Positions 8,127 to 16,449 of a DNA stretch of 64,000 bases are shown piece after piece. Positions within the stretch are counted from its first letter, which is position 1; each line of letters starts with the position of its first letter. The position numbers were made by a program, and so were the translations under genes. Below the pieces are notes generated by a model. It searched no databases and was not told the origin of the DNA. It was given only the letters and a program-made list of their open reading frames with translations. Source of the stretch: Cognatazoarcus halotolerans (GTDB taxonomy: Bacteria > Pseudomonadota > Gammaproteobacteria > Burkholderiales > Rhodocyclaceae); assembly GCF_009800965.1 (NCBI RefSeq), contig NZ_WUAF01000003.1, positions 186,001 through 250,000 of the forward strand, written 5' to 3'.

Positions 8127-9448
8127 CGAGCGTCGAAATCGGTTTCACCATCGGCGCCTTCACCCTGGTGCTGCTCGCCCTGCGGGTGCACATCGGCATG
8201 GCCATGCTGCTCGGCGGCTCCATCGGCTATACCCTGGTGTCCGGCTGGGACCCGCTGATGAGCTACTTCAAGAACCTGGCCTACGGTCGCTTCTCGGTTT
8301 ACGACCTGTCGGTGGTGCCGCTCTTCCTGCTGATGGGCAACATCGCCTCAAAGGGCGGCCTGTCGCGCCGGCTGTTCGAGGCCACCAACGCCTTCCTCGG
8401 CCACTATCCCGGCGGCGTGGCGATGAGCGCCATCGGCGCCTGCGCCGGCTTCGGCGCGATCTGCGGTTCCTCGCTGGCCACTGCCGCCACCATGGGCCAG
8501 GTCGCGCTGCCCGAGCTGCGCCGCTGCCACTACTCGCCCTCGCTCGCCACCGGTGCGCTGGCGGCCGGCGGCACGCTGGGCATCCTCATCCCACCCTCGG
8601 TGGTGCTGGTGATCTACGCCATCCTGGCCGAGCAGAACGTCGCCGCACTGTTCATGGCCGCGCTGGTGCCGGGGCTCATCGCCATGTTTGGCTACATGCT
8701 GGTGGTGAGTCTGTATGCGCGCTTCGTGCCCGGCAGCGGCCCGGCCTCGGCGCCGCTGCCGTGGCGCGCCCGGCTGCATGCGCTGGGCCGGGTGTGGCCG
8801 ATCCTGGCGGTGTTCGTCACCGTCATCGGCGGCATCTATGGCGGCATCTTCACGCCCACCGAGGCGGCCGCGGTGGGCACCTTCGCCACCACTGCGCTGG
8901 CGGTGATCTCGCGCGAGATGCGCTGGCGCGAGTTCGTCGCGGCGGTGCTCGGCGCGGCCGAGGCGACGGCGATGATCTTCCTGATCCTGCTCGGCGCCGA
9001 CGTGCTCAACGCCTTCCTGGCGCTGTCGCAGATGCCGGTGGCGATCGCCGAATGGGTGCTGGGCAGCGGTCTGCCGCCGATGCTGGTGCTGTTCGCGATG
9101 ATCCTCGCCTACCTCGTGCTGGGCTGCGTGATGGACAGCCTGTCGATGATCCTGCTCACCATCCCGGTGTTCCTGCCGATCATCATGGGGCTGGATTACT
9201 GGGGGCTGGATCAGGGCGACAAGGCGATCTGGTTCGGCATCCTCGCCTTGATGGTGGTCGAGATCGGCCTGATCACGCCGCCGGTCGGCATGAACGTGTT
9301 CATCATCAATTCGCTGGCCAAAGACGTCCCGATGAAGGAGACCTTCCGCGGCGTGCTGCCTTTCCTTGCCTCGGATCTGCTGCGCATCGTGCTGATCGCC
9401 TTCTTCCCCGCCATCGCGCTGTGGCTGGTCCATCTGCTCGGTGGTTGA
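8123..9448 (+). CDS. dctM: TRAP transporter large permease (DctM family)
   Basis: This is a 441-residue polytopic membrane protein, the transport subunit of the TRAP system. Its ATG overlaps the dctQ stop (ATGA), indicating coupling. Family signatures include FGAICGSSLATAATMGQVALPE, here cited only as its core GSSLATAATMG, and LGILIPPSVVLVIYAILAEQ. The protein is full length for the family. Confidence 0.95.
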   Translation: MTSVEIGFTIGAFTLVLLALRVHIGMAMLLGGSIGYTLVSGWDPLMSYFKNLAYGRFSVYDLSVVPLFLLMGNIASKGGLSRRLFEATNAFLGHYPGGVAMSAIGACAGFGAICGSSLATAATMGQVALPELRRCHYSPSLATGALAAGGTLGILIPPSVVLVIYAILAEQNVAALFMAALVPGLIAMFGYMLVVSLYARFVPGSGPASAPLPWRARLHALGRVWPILAVFVTVIGGIYGGIFTPTEAAAVGTFATTALAVISREMRWREFVAAVLGAAEATAMIFLILLGADVLNAFLALSQMPVAIAEWVLGSGLPPMLVLFAMILAYLVLGCVMDSLSMILLTIPVFLPIIMGLDYWGLDQGDKAIWFGILALMVVEIGLITPPVGMNVFIINSLAKDVPMKETFRGVLPFLASDLLRIVLIAFFPAIALWLVHLLGG

Positions 9449-9465
9449 AGACCCCGGAGATCCTC

Positions 9466-10113
9466 ATGAAGCTTTACACCTACTTCCGTTCATCCGCGGC
9501 CTACCGCGTGCGCATCGCCCTCGGCCTCAAGGGCATCGAATACCAGAGTGTGGCGGTGCACCTCGTGAAGGAGGGTGGGCAGCATCGCAAGCCCGCCTAC
9601 CTGGCGGTCAATCCGGCCGGCCTGGTGCCTGCGCTCGAGACCGAAGACGGCACCCTGCTGACGCAGTCGCTGGCGATCATCGAGTATCTGGACGAGTGCC
9701 ACCCCGAGCCCCCGCTGCTGCCCGGCAGCGCGCTGGATCGCGCACGCATCCGCGGCATCGCCCAGGCGGTGGCATGTGACATTCATCCGGTGAATAACCT
9801 GCGCGTGCTCAAGTACCTGCAGGGGCCGCTGGGGGTGAGCGACGAGCAGAAGAACGCGTGGTACCGGCACTGGGTGGAGCAAGGTCTGGCCACCGTCGAG
9901 GCGATGTTGCTGCAGGCGTCCCGGCGCGGCCGCTTCTGCCATGGAGACACGCCGACGCTGGCGGACTGCTGCCTGGTCCCGCAGGTCTACAATGCGCGGC
10001 GTTTCGACTGCAGGCTCGATGACCTGCCGACCGTGACAGCGATCGTCGACGCCTGCGAGGCCCTGCCGGCCTTCCAGGCTGCGGCGCCCGCAGTGCAGCC
10101 GGACGCTGAGTGA
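9466..10113 (+). CDS. maiA: Maleylacetoacetate isomerase (zeta-class GST)
   Basis: This is a 215-residue glutathione S-transferase of the zeta class. The N-terminal SSAAYRVRIALGLKGIEY corresponds to the SSxxxRVRIAL glutathione-binding signature of maleylacetoacetate/maleylpyruvate isomerases, followed by NPAGLVPALE and LTQSLAIIEYLDE. It is the last gene of the operon, 17 bases after dctM, with CCGGAGA as ribosome binding site. It converts a cis ring-cleavage product (maleylacetoacetate or similar) to the trans fumaryl form, the substrate of the FAH protein encoded upstream, using glutathione. Confidence 0.93.
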   Translation: MKLYTYFRSSAAYRVRIALGLKGIEYQSVAVHLVKEGGQHRKPAYLAVNPAGLVPALETEDGTLLTQSLAIIEYLDECHPEPPLLPGSALDRARIRGIAQAVACDIHPVNNLRVLKYLQGPLGVSDEQKNAWYRHWVEQGLATVEAMLLQASRRGRFCHGDTPTLADCCLVPQVYNARRFDCRLDDLPTVTAIVDACEALPAFQAAAPAVQPDAE

Positions 10114-10128
10114 GCTTCGTGCGAAGCC

Positions 10129-10160
10129 GCCGCCGCATTGTTGCGGCAGCGGACGTTTTT
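10129..10160 (+). terminator. Rho-independent terminator after maiA
   Basis: GCCGCCGCA (10129-10137) pairs with TGCGGCAGC (10142-10150) with one mismatch and a TTGT loop. A GGACG spacer and TTTTT (10156-10160) follow. It lies 15 bases after the maiA stop and closes the catabolic operon. Confidence 0.75.
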
Positions 10161-10242
10161 CCCCATCACTGCCGAAGCATGACCAGCCCGATTCCGGCGC
10201 GCACCATGCACCGGGATCGGGTCGGCTGAAACGTGTGCCGGA

Positions 10243-10683
10243 TCAGGCACCCAGTTCGTAGCGCAGCAAGCCGCGCTTGCCGGCGCCGAGCAGCATGGCG
10301 TGCTCTTCGGTACGGTTGCCCGCCTTGAGGTGCACCGTATATTCACCGGCGGGCAGCGGGCCGACCACGCACTTGCCGTGGGCACGGGCGAGGATCACCC
10401 GCCGGCCGCTGGCATCTTCAACGCGGACCTGGATCGCGTCCGATGTCTCTTCATCGGTGGTCCGCGCGACCGGACGCAGGGTCAGGGGAAACAATGCGGC
10501 CTGTGCCGCCTCTTCTTCGGCGCGTCCCCGGGTACGGGAGTTGCGCTTGCTTTCTACGCCAGTCATCGATTGCTTTCCGGTCAGCGGAGCTGCATGTGCG
10601 GTGCCCGCGGCAGTGGGGACGGCCAGGGCTACGGCGGCGGTGCACAGCAATTGGCGCATGGCCAGATCGGATTTCCTGCTCAT
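10243..10683 (-). CDS. Small secreted protein, paralogue of the one at 12584-13018
   Basis: This is a 146-residue protein with an N-terminal signal peptide (RQLLCTAAVALAVPTAAGTA, cleavage after AHA near residue 31); the internal Met8 is an alternative start. The C-terminal half looks like a carboxypeptidase regulatory-like or Ig-like beta domain (AHGKCVVGPLPAGEYTVHLK). Its last 63 residues align without gaps to the protein encoded at 12584-13018, sharing the pattern G-(H/K)-C-x5-(L)-x-AG. It lies 162 bases after the ABC gene, on the same strand. It has no known name; it is probably periplasmic or exported. Confidence 0.8.
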   Translation of the reverse strand: MSRKSDLAMRQLLCTAAVALAVPTAAGTAHAAPLTGKQSMTGVESKRNSRTRGRAEEEAAQAALFPLTLRPVARTTDEETSDAIQVRVEDASGRRVILARAHGKCVVGPLPAGEYTVHLKAGNRTEEHAMLLGAGKRGLLRYELGA

Positions 10684-10845
10684 GTCGAACTCCGTGGTGC
10701 GATGGACGTTGTGCGTCCATTGTCGGCCTGAGGCCGAAGGTTGAGAAGGGTAGTTGGGGACTGATTATTGCAGTGCAAGAGGGTTCCCCGAATTTTCGTA
10801 TTTCTTTCTGACGAACAGGGTTTCAGCATGTAAATAGATCGCATT

Positions 10846-12582
10846 TCAGGTTTCCAGCGCAAGTGCGGTCGGCGCGGGGGCGGGTGCCTGAGGTGTGTCG
10901 CCCAGTTCGATGCGGCGCCGGTGATGACGGGCAAGGCTGCTGCGATGGGCGACGCTCACCACGGTCGTGTCCGGCAGCTCGCGTTGCAGCAACTCGTAGA
11001 GGCGGGCTTCGGTGGCTTCGTCGAGCGCCGAAGTCGCTTCGTCCAGGAATACCCAGCGTGGCTTTTTCAGGAGGACCCGCGCAAAGGCCAGGCGCTGCTG
11101 CTCGCCGGGCGACAGTTCGCGACTCCAGTCGCGACGGGTGTCGAGCCGATGAGCCAGTTCAGGCAGAAGAACTTCGTCCAGCACCTGCTGCAGGCGTGCA
11201 TCCGACGCATCGTACTCATCACCGAGTACTTCGCGCAAGCTTCCCGCCGGCAGGTAGGGCTGCTGTGGCAGGAACAGGCTGTCCGCTTCCGCAGGTACGG
11301 TGAGCGAGCCTCTGCCATGCGGCCACAGTCCGGCCAGCGCGCGCAGCAGAGTGCTCTTGCCGATGCCCGAGGGGCCGGCAATGAGCGCGTGCTCTCCCGG
11401 GGACAGCGTCAGGGCGTCGAGGCGACCGAGGACCGTACCGTCGGGTCGGCGCGTCTCGAGGCCCTCGATCGTGACACCTTCGCCACCGGTGCTGCGGCTG
11501 ATCCCGCTGCGGCCCGCCTGTGCATGGGTTGCGGCGATGGCCGCTTCGAAACCGCTCAGGCGGTCAATGGTGGCAAACCATTCGGCGAGGCTGGCGTAGG
11601 CATCGACGAACCAGCTGGTCGCGCCCTGGACCTGGTCGAAGGCCTGGGCGGTCTGCATCAGTCCGCCCAGTTCGATGCCGCCCGAGAAATAGCGCGGTGC
11701 CGCGGCCAGAAAAGGAAAGATCACCGCGAGCTGGCCGTAACCGGACGAAAACCAGGTGAGCCGTTTGATGCGCAGGATCAGGGCGTACCAGTTGTCGAGC
11801 AACAGGCCGAAGGCGCCTTTGAGGCGTACCTGCTCGGCCTGCTCGGAGCGCGACAGGGCGATCGCCTCGCCGTGCTCGCGAGCGCGCACCAGGCCGAAGC
11901 GGAAATCCGCCTCGCGGCGCTGCTGCTCGGCATTGAGATGCGTCAGCGGCCGGCCCAGCCGGTGGATCAGCCAGGAGCCGACGATCGAATAGACCAGTGC
12001 CGCCCACAACATGAAACCGGGGATGCGGATGCCGCCGGCGACCGGCAGCACATAGTCGCCCGACAGCACCCACAGGATGCCGGCGAACGAAACCAGGGTC
12101 ACCACCGCGTTGAGCAGGCCCAGCCCGAGTTCCAGCGTGGACGACACGAACAGCCGCACGTCCTCGGCGATCCGCTGGTCCGGGTTGTCCGGGCTGCCGC
12201 CGTCGGCGAAGCGCATGCGGTACTGGATACCGCTCTCCAGCCAGCGCCCGAGCAGGCGCGCGGTCATCCATTCGCGCCAGCGCATCTGCAGCAGCTGGTT
12301 GAGATAGAGGCGATACACCGCGGCGACAATGAAGGCCGTGGCGAGGCCCGAGAAGATCAGCAGCTGGTGGCCGAAAGCGGCGGCGTCCTTGCCCTGCAGG
12401 CTGTTGTAGAAAGCGCTGTTCCAGCTGTTGAACTGGACGTTCAGCCACACGGTGCCGAGGGTCAGGCCGACCACCCCGACGAGCAGGGCCAGCGCCGGGC
12501 GGCTCTCGCGGGTGCGCCAGAACGGGGCGGCCAGTCGCCACGCCAGGACCAGTCGGTTGGGCCGTACCGGTGGGGACGACAT
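10846..12582 (-). CDS. ABC transporter, fused permease and ATPase (SbmA/BacA-like, YddA type)
   Basis: This is a 578-residue fusion. Residues about 1-330 carry the SbmA/BacA-like membrane domain (WLNVQFNSWNSAFYNSLQGK, and later RLLGRWLESGIQYRM), and about 370-560 carry an ABC ATPase. Walker A is GPSGIGKST near residue 402, the signature LSPGEQQRLAF near 489, then VFLDEATSALDE and the H-loop SVAHRSSL. The ATG at 12582 is chosen because it sits one base after the stop of the upstream secreted-protein gene; the frame upstream is only a shadow of that gene. Related proteins move peptides, fatty acyl compounds or vitamin B12. The substrate is unknown here, but the flanking secreted paralogues suggest an envelope role. 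Confidence 0.9.
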   Translation of the reverse strand: MSSPPVRPNRLVLAWRLAAPFWRTRESRPALALLVGVVGLTLGTVWLNVQFNSWNSAFYNSLQGKDAAAFGHQLLIFSGLATAFIVAAVYRLYLNQLLQMRWREWMTARLLGRWLESGIQYRMRFADGGSPDNPDQRIAEDVRLFVSSTLELGLGLLNAVVTLVSFAGILWVLSGDYVLPVAGGIRIPGFMLWAALVYSIVGSWLIHRLGRPLTHLNAEQQRREADFRFGLVRAREHGEAIALSRSEQAEQVRLKGAFGLLLDNWYALILRIKRLTWFSSGYGQLAVIFPFLAAAPRYFSGGIELGGLMQTAQAFDQVQGATSWFVDAYASLAEWFATIDRLSGFEAAIAATHAQAGRSGISRSTGGEGVTIEGLETRRPDGTVLGRLDALTLSPGEHALIAGPSGIGKSTLLRALAGLWPHGRGSLTVPAEADSLFLPQQPYLPAGSLREVLGDEYDASDARLQQVLDEVLLPELAHRLDTRRDWSRELSPGEQQRLAFARVLLKKPRWVFLDEATSALDEATEARLYELLQRELPDTTVVSVAHRSSLARHHRRRIELGDTPQAPAPAPTALALET

Positions 12583-12583
12583 G

Positions 12584-13018
12584 TCAGGCGTCCATCTCGA
12601 GTTCGAGCACGATGGTTCGGCCGGCGATGAGTTCCATCCGGTGCAGGGTGGTGTGCCCGGAGGTCTTGACCAGCAGCGTACACGGGCCGGCCTGCAGGCC
12701 GCCGAAGCTGCAATGCCCATGCACCGGGCTCTGCAGCAGTTTGTGCCCGTGCCCGTCGAGCAGCCGAAGTTGGGCGGCCGGATCGGGCACACCCCGCCAG
12801 CGCGGTTCCAGGGTAAGACTGGCGTTCCGGGACTGGCCATTGCGCACGGCGTCCGACCTGTGCCCGGCTGCGCGAACCTGTGCACTGCTGTTGGGGAGAG
12901 CCTCGGGGAGGTCGTCGTCGGCGAGGGCCGGGATGCTGTCGGCGCCGAGCGCGAAGGCGATCGCCGCCGCACGCATGAAGCCGCGCAGGATTGGATCTCT
13001 TGTTCGTCGGGATGTCAT
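12584..13018 (-). CDS. Small secreted protein, paralogue of the one at 10243-10683
   Basis: This is a 144-residue protein with a signal peptide (FMRAAAIAFALGADSIPALA) and a C-terminal beta-rich domain (HGHCSFGGLQAGPCTLLVK). The stop is one base before the ABC start, so the two genes are coupled. The C-terminal 63 residues align gap-free to the protein on the other side of the transporter, with identities at Q, R, D, G, H, G, C, G, L and AG positions. This is a duplication that straddles the ABC gene. No function is recognised. It could deliver a ligand to the transporter or protect the envelope against one. Confidence 0.8.
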   Translation of the reverse strand: MTSRRTRDPILRGFMRAAAIAFALGADSIPALADDDLPEALPNSSAQVRAAGHRSDAVRNGQSRNASLTLEPRWRGVPDPAAQLRLLDGHGHKLLQSPVHGHCSFGGLQAGPCTLLVKTSGHTTLHRMELIAGRTIVLELEMDA

Positions 13019-13043
13019 CCGTTCATCGCCTTGTGGATAGCGC

Positions 13044-13066
13044 GGCCCCGTCGCGAGGACGGGGCC
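13044..13066 (-). terminator. GC hairpin after degP
   Basis: GGCCCCGTC (13044-13052) and GACGGGGCC (13058-13066) form a perfect 9-base stem with a 5-base loop between the degP stop and the secreted-protein gene. There is no T-run, so it is a termination or stability element of uncertain strength. Confidence 0.5.
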
Positions 13067-13077
13067 GGTGTGGGTCG

Positions 13078-14556
13078 TCAGCCGAGCTCGATCGGCACGA
13101 AGATGCGCGCATCCTGGCGCTGCACAAGCACCGCGATGTGCTTGCCCGATTTGCCGACAGCGCTCTTGAGCTGGTCCACGCTGTCGATCGCCTTGCCATT
13201 GACGGCCAGGATCAGGTCACCCTGCTGGATGCCGGCGCGGGCCGCAGGTCCGGCTGCATCGAGGACCAGCAGACCGCCCTTGGTGTCGGCCTGCTGTTGT
13301 TCCTCCGGGGTCAGCGGACGAACCGCCACACCGAGCCGCCCCTGGTCCGCGGGCGAGCTGTCGTTTGCCGCGGTCTGGGTGTCCTTGAGTTCGCCCACCG
13401 TGACCGTGATGTCCTTGCGCGCACCCTTGCGCCACACCGTCAGATCGGCCTTGGTACCGGGCTTCATCGCGGCGACGAGTGGAGGCAGGTCGCTCGAGTT
13501 GCCGATGTCGCGGCCGTCGACGCCGAGGATCACGTCACCCGGTTCGAGCCCGGCCTTGGCAGCCGGGCCATTCTTTTCGACCTGGCTCACCAGCGCGCCG
13601 TTGGCGGATTTGAGTCCAAAGGACTGGGCCAGACCCTGATTGAGGTCCTGGATCATGACGCCCATGCGACCGCGGGTAACCTTGCCGCTGGCAAGGATCT
13701 GGTCCTTGACATGGGCCGCGACGTCGATCGGGATGGCGAAGGAAAGACCCTGGTAGCCGCCCGAGCGGGAATAGATCTGCGAATTGATACCCACGACTTC
13801 CCCCTTGAGGTTGAGCAGCGGGCCGCCCGAGTTGCCCGGGTTGACCGCCACGTCGGTCTGGATGAACGGCACGTAGCCTTCGTCGGGCAGGGAGCGGGAT
13901 TTGGCCGAGATGATGCCGGCGGTCACGCTGTTCTCGAAGCCGAACGGCGAGCCGATGGCGAGCACCCAGTCGCCGACCCGCGCGCTGGCCGGATCGCCGA
14001 GCGCCACCGTAGGCAGGTTGGTGGCGTCGATCTTCAGCACCGCCACATCGGTGGGTTTGTCGATGCCGATCACCTTGGCGGTGAATTCGCGCTTGTCGGT
14101 GAGCTTGACGCGTACCACATCGGCTTCGGCGACCACGTGTGCATTAGTCAGGATGACGCCATCCGGGCTGATGATGAAGCCCGAGCCCTGGCCGCGCACC
14201 ATCTGCTCGCCCTGCGGCATCTGGAACTGCGGGCCGAAGCGGCGGAAGAACTGCGAGAACGGATCATTGGGGTCGAGGTTGCCGAAGGGGCTTGCGGCAC
14301 GCGCGGAAGTCTTGACCGTGCCTTCCACACTGATATTCACCACCGCCGGACCGTTGCGTTCGACGATCGACTCGAAATTCGGCATCGAGATGGTAGGTAC
14401 CGTCGGCGCCGCAGCCGGCGCAGTGGCCATGGTGCTGACCGGAGCCGGCGCAGCATGCGCCGACGAGACCGAGTGACGCGCGAATTCGTAACCGCCGCCA
14501 ACGGCCAGGGCCACGGCCAGCGCACCTGCGGAGAGTTTGAGTGCGGTTGTGTTCAT
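13078..14556 (-). CDS. degP: Do-family periplasmic serine endoprotease (DegP/HtrA/MucD type)
   Basis: This is a 492-residue protease-chaperone for misfolded periplasmic proteins. The hydrophobic N-terminus (residues 8-22) is a signal peptide or anchor. The catalytic triad is visible as H140 (LTNAHVV), D170 (KPTDVAVL) and S243 (NPGNSGGPLLN). Two PDZ domains follow (about residues 285-370 and 400-490). It lies upstream of the secreted proteins and ABC transporter on the same strand and downstream of a QseB/PmrA-like box, which suggests envelope-stress control by the adjacent two-component system. Confidence 0.96.
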   Translation of the reverse strand: MNTTALKLSAGALAVALAVGGGYEFARHSVSSAHAAPAPVSTMATAPAAAPTVPTISMPNFESIVERNGPAVVNISVEGTVKTSARAASPFGNLDPNDPFSQFFRRFGPQFQMPQGEQMVRGQGSGFIISPDGVILTNAHVVAEADVVRVKLTDKREFTAKVIGIDKPTDVAVLKIDATNLPTVALGDPASARVGDWVLAIGSPFGFENSVTAGIISAKSRSLPDEGYVPFIQTDVAVNPGNSGGPLLNLKGEVVGINSQIYSRSGGYQGLSFAIPIDVAAHVKDQILASGKVTRGRMGVMIQDLNQGLAQSFGLKSANGALVSQVEKNGPAAKAGLEPGDVILGVDGRDIGNSSDLPPLVAAMKPGTKADLTVWRKGARKDITVTVGELKDTQTAANDSSPADQGRLGVAVRPLTPEEQQQADTKGGLLVLDAAGPAARAGIQQGDLILAVNGKAIDSVDQLKSAVGKSGKHIAVLVQRQDARIFVPIELG

Positions 14557-14621
14557 GTCTGACTCCTTGCGTGAAGAACTGCGAGGGCTTCTCGCGATGG
14601 AGTCACTGTAGGCGCACGCAA

Positions 14622-14638
14622 CTTAAAGCTGACTTAAG
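14622..14638. promoter_or_regulatory. QseB/PmrA-like direct-repeat box upstream of degP
   Basis: CTTAAA (14622-14627) and CTTAAG (14633-14638) are separated by 5 bases, giving the 11-base period of QseB/PmrA-class response regulator sites. It lies 66 bases upstream of the degP start. A QseB-type regulator is encoded 3 kb away (17766-18428). The motif is seen directly; the pairing is inferred. Confidence 0.5.
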
Positions 14639-14709
14639 GAACGATCGGGCGGTCGCACCTCGTCGCTGCAGACAGGGCTAAGCTCGCTGCCGGCGAGGTC
14701 TAGGGCGAC

Positions 14710-15132
14710 CTATTGTTTGGCAAAGAGCTGTCCGATGTCGGCGAAGGCCTTGAACTCGAGGGCGTTGCCCGATGGGTCGAGGAAGAACATGGTGGCCTGC
14801 TCGCCCGGCAGGCCGGCGAAGCGGATATGGGGTTCGATGATGAACGCGACGCCGGCAGCCCTGAGGCGGGCGGCGAGCGCATGGAAGTCGTCCATTGCCA
14901 GCACCACGCCGAAGTGCGGCACCGGGACCTCGTCACCGTCGACCGCATTGCTGGCCTGACGGCCACCGCGACCGGGTGCGAGATGGGCAACGATCTGGTG
15001 GCCGTACAGGTCGTAGTCGATCCAGTGATCGGCGCTGCGGCCTTCCGCGCAGCCCAGTAAGCCACCGTAGAAGGCGCGCGCGGCGTCGAGATCGTCGACC
15101 GGGAATGCGAGATGGAAAGGTTGGACGGGCAT
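14710..15132 (-). CDS. VOC-family protein (glyoxalase/bleomycin resistance-like)
   Basis: This is a 140-residue single-domain VOC protein: [20 protein letters not shown] at the N-terminus and [15 protein letters not shown] at the end, with His and Glu in VOC metal positions. The ATG at 15132 follows GAGGAGACAACC, so the 8-residue longer frame is not used. It is close to conserved betaproteobacterial VOC proteins annotated as glyoxalases or dioxygenases. It stands alone, and its substrate is unknown. Confidence 0.88.
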   Translation of the reverse strand: MPVQPFHLAFPVDDLDAARAFYGGLLGCAEGRSADHWIDYDLYGHQIVAHLAPGRGGRQASNAVDGDEVPVPHFGVVLAMDDFHALAARLRAAGVAFIIEPHIRFAGLPGEQATMFFLDPSGNALEFKAFADIGQLFAKQ

Positions 15133-15240
15133 GGTTGTCTCCTCGAGTGCGGGCACGTTGTCACTTGCCGTCGATAGGGGCAGACTCTCACCGGACTTGG
15201 TGTGAATCGTTTGCCAACACTATACGTTCGGGAGTGGATC

Positions 15241-16446
15241 ATGGGAAAAGGCAGGGGGGCGTATACCGGCGCGGTGCTGCTCGCGGCGACGACGCTGTTT
15301 GTGGCGGCCTGTGGTGGCGGGGGAGGTGGCAGTGACGGAAGCGGTTCGGGCACCCTCTCAGTGTCGCTCACCGACTCGCCGGCCTGCGGTTTCGACGAAG
15401 TCAACGTCTCGGTAGACAGGGTGCGGGTGCATCGGAGCGCGAGCGCAGCCGATACGGATGCCGGCTGGCACGAAATCGTGCTGCCCACGACGCGACGCAT
15501 CAATCTGCTGGATCTGACCAATGGCGCACTCGAATCGCTCGGCGAAACGCAGCTGCCCGCAGGCCGGTATACGCAGATGCGTCTGGTATTGGCCGCCAAC
15601 GGTGGCGCGACGCCGATGGCCAACTCGGTGGTGCTGAGCGGCTCCGGGAACGAAATCGCGTTGACGACCCCGAGCGGCCAGCAGAGCGGCCTGAAAATGA
15701 ACATGGACGTCGATGTGCCGGAGGGGAAGGTGGCCGATGTGGTAATCGACTTCGATGCCTGCAAGTCGGTCGTCAAGCGGGGCAATTCCGGCCTCTACAA
15801 CCTCAAGCCGGTGCTCAGCGCGATCACGGTGCTTTCGGACGCGGGGATGCGGGTGATCGGCTACGTCGCGCCGGCGATTGCAGGCACGTCTACGACCGTG
15901 TCGGTGCAGTCGAACGGCGTCCCGGCGAAGGCCTCACCGCCTGACGCGAATGGCCGCTTCGAGCTTTACCCGGTACCGGCGGGCACCTACGACCTCGTCG
16001 TCAGCGCGGCGGGCCGCGCGACTGCGGTGGTGACCGGGGTGCCGGTCGTCAACACCGCGCCCACCTCGGTCAATACCGCCGGACAGCCGATCGATCCGCC
16101 ATCGTCCGCCGAGCGCCGGGCCGCAGGGACCGTCCTGAACAGCGACGCCAGCGTGCCGGCGGCGATCGTAAGCGCGCTCAAGCCGCTCGCGGGCGGGGCA
16201 AGTGTCGAGGTGGCCGCGCAGCCGACCGACGCACTTGGCGGAACGTATGCCTTCGACCTGCCGGTGGCCAGAGCGGTGCGGGCCGCATACGTGGTCAGCC
16301 CCCAAGTGCTGTCGTTCGCGCCGGATCAGGCCGCGCCGGCCGGTGCCTATGTGCTCGAGGCGACAGTCGATGGCCGCGCGCCCCAACAGGCCGACATCGA
16401 TCTCAGCACTGCGCCGGACGGCGAGGATTTCGTCTTCGCGCCGTGA
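15241..16446 (+). CDS. DUF4382 lipoprotein
   Basis: This is a 401-residue lipoprotein. The leader ends with VAAC at about residues 24-27, followed by a GGGGGGS linker, so Cys27 is the lipidation site. Next comes DUF4382 (TLSVSLTDSPACGFDEVNV, about residues 40-195), then a carboxypeptidase-regulatory-like beta domain with FELYPVPAGTYDLVVSAAG. The ATG at 15241 has GGGAGTGG upstream; the GTG at 15202 is less likely. It is probably anchored to the outer membrane. The function of DUF4382 is unknown. It is convergent with the qseC-like gene, with only 3 bases between. Confidence 0.9.
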   Translation: MGKGRGAYTGAVLLAATTLFVAACGGGGGGSDGSGSGTLSVSLTDSPACGFDEVNVSVDRVRVHRSASAADTDAGWHEIVLPTTRRINLLDLTNGALESLGETQLPAGRYTQMRLVLAANGGATPMANSVVLSGSGNEIALTTPSGQQSGLKMNMDVDVPEGKVADVVIDFDACKSVVKRGNSGLYNLKPVLSAITVLSDAGMRVIGYVAPAIAGTSTTVSVQSNGVPAKASPPDANGRFELYPVPAGTYDLVVSAAGRATAVVTGVPVVNTAPTSVNTAGQPIDPPSSAERRAAGTVLNSDASVPAAIVSALKPLAGGASVEVAAQPTDALGGTYAFDLPVARAVRAAYVVSPQVLSFAPDQAAPAGAYVLEATVDGRAPQQADIDLSTAPDGEDFVFAP

Positions 16447-16449
16447 CGC

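Noticed and set aside
12583-12972. N-terminal extension of the ABC transporter
   Set aside because: It overlaps the secreted-protein gene in another frame and is Pro/Arg/Ser-rich noise; the ATG at 12582 directly follows that gene's stop.
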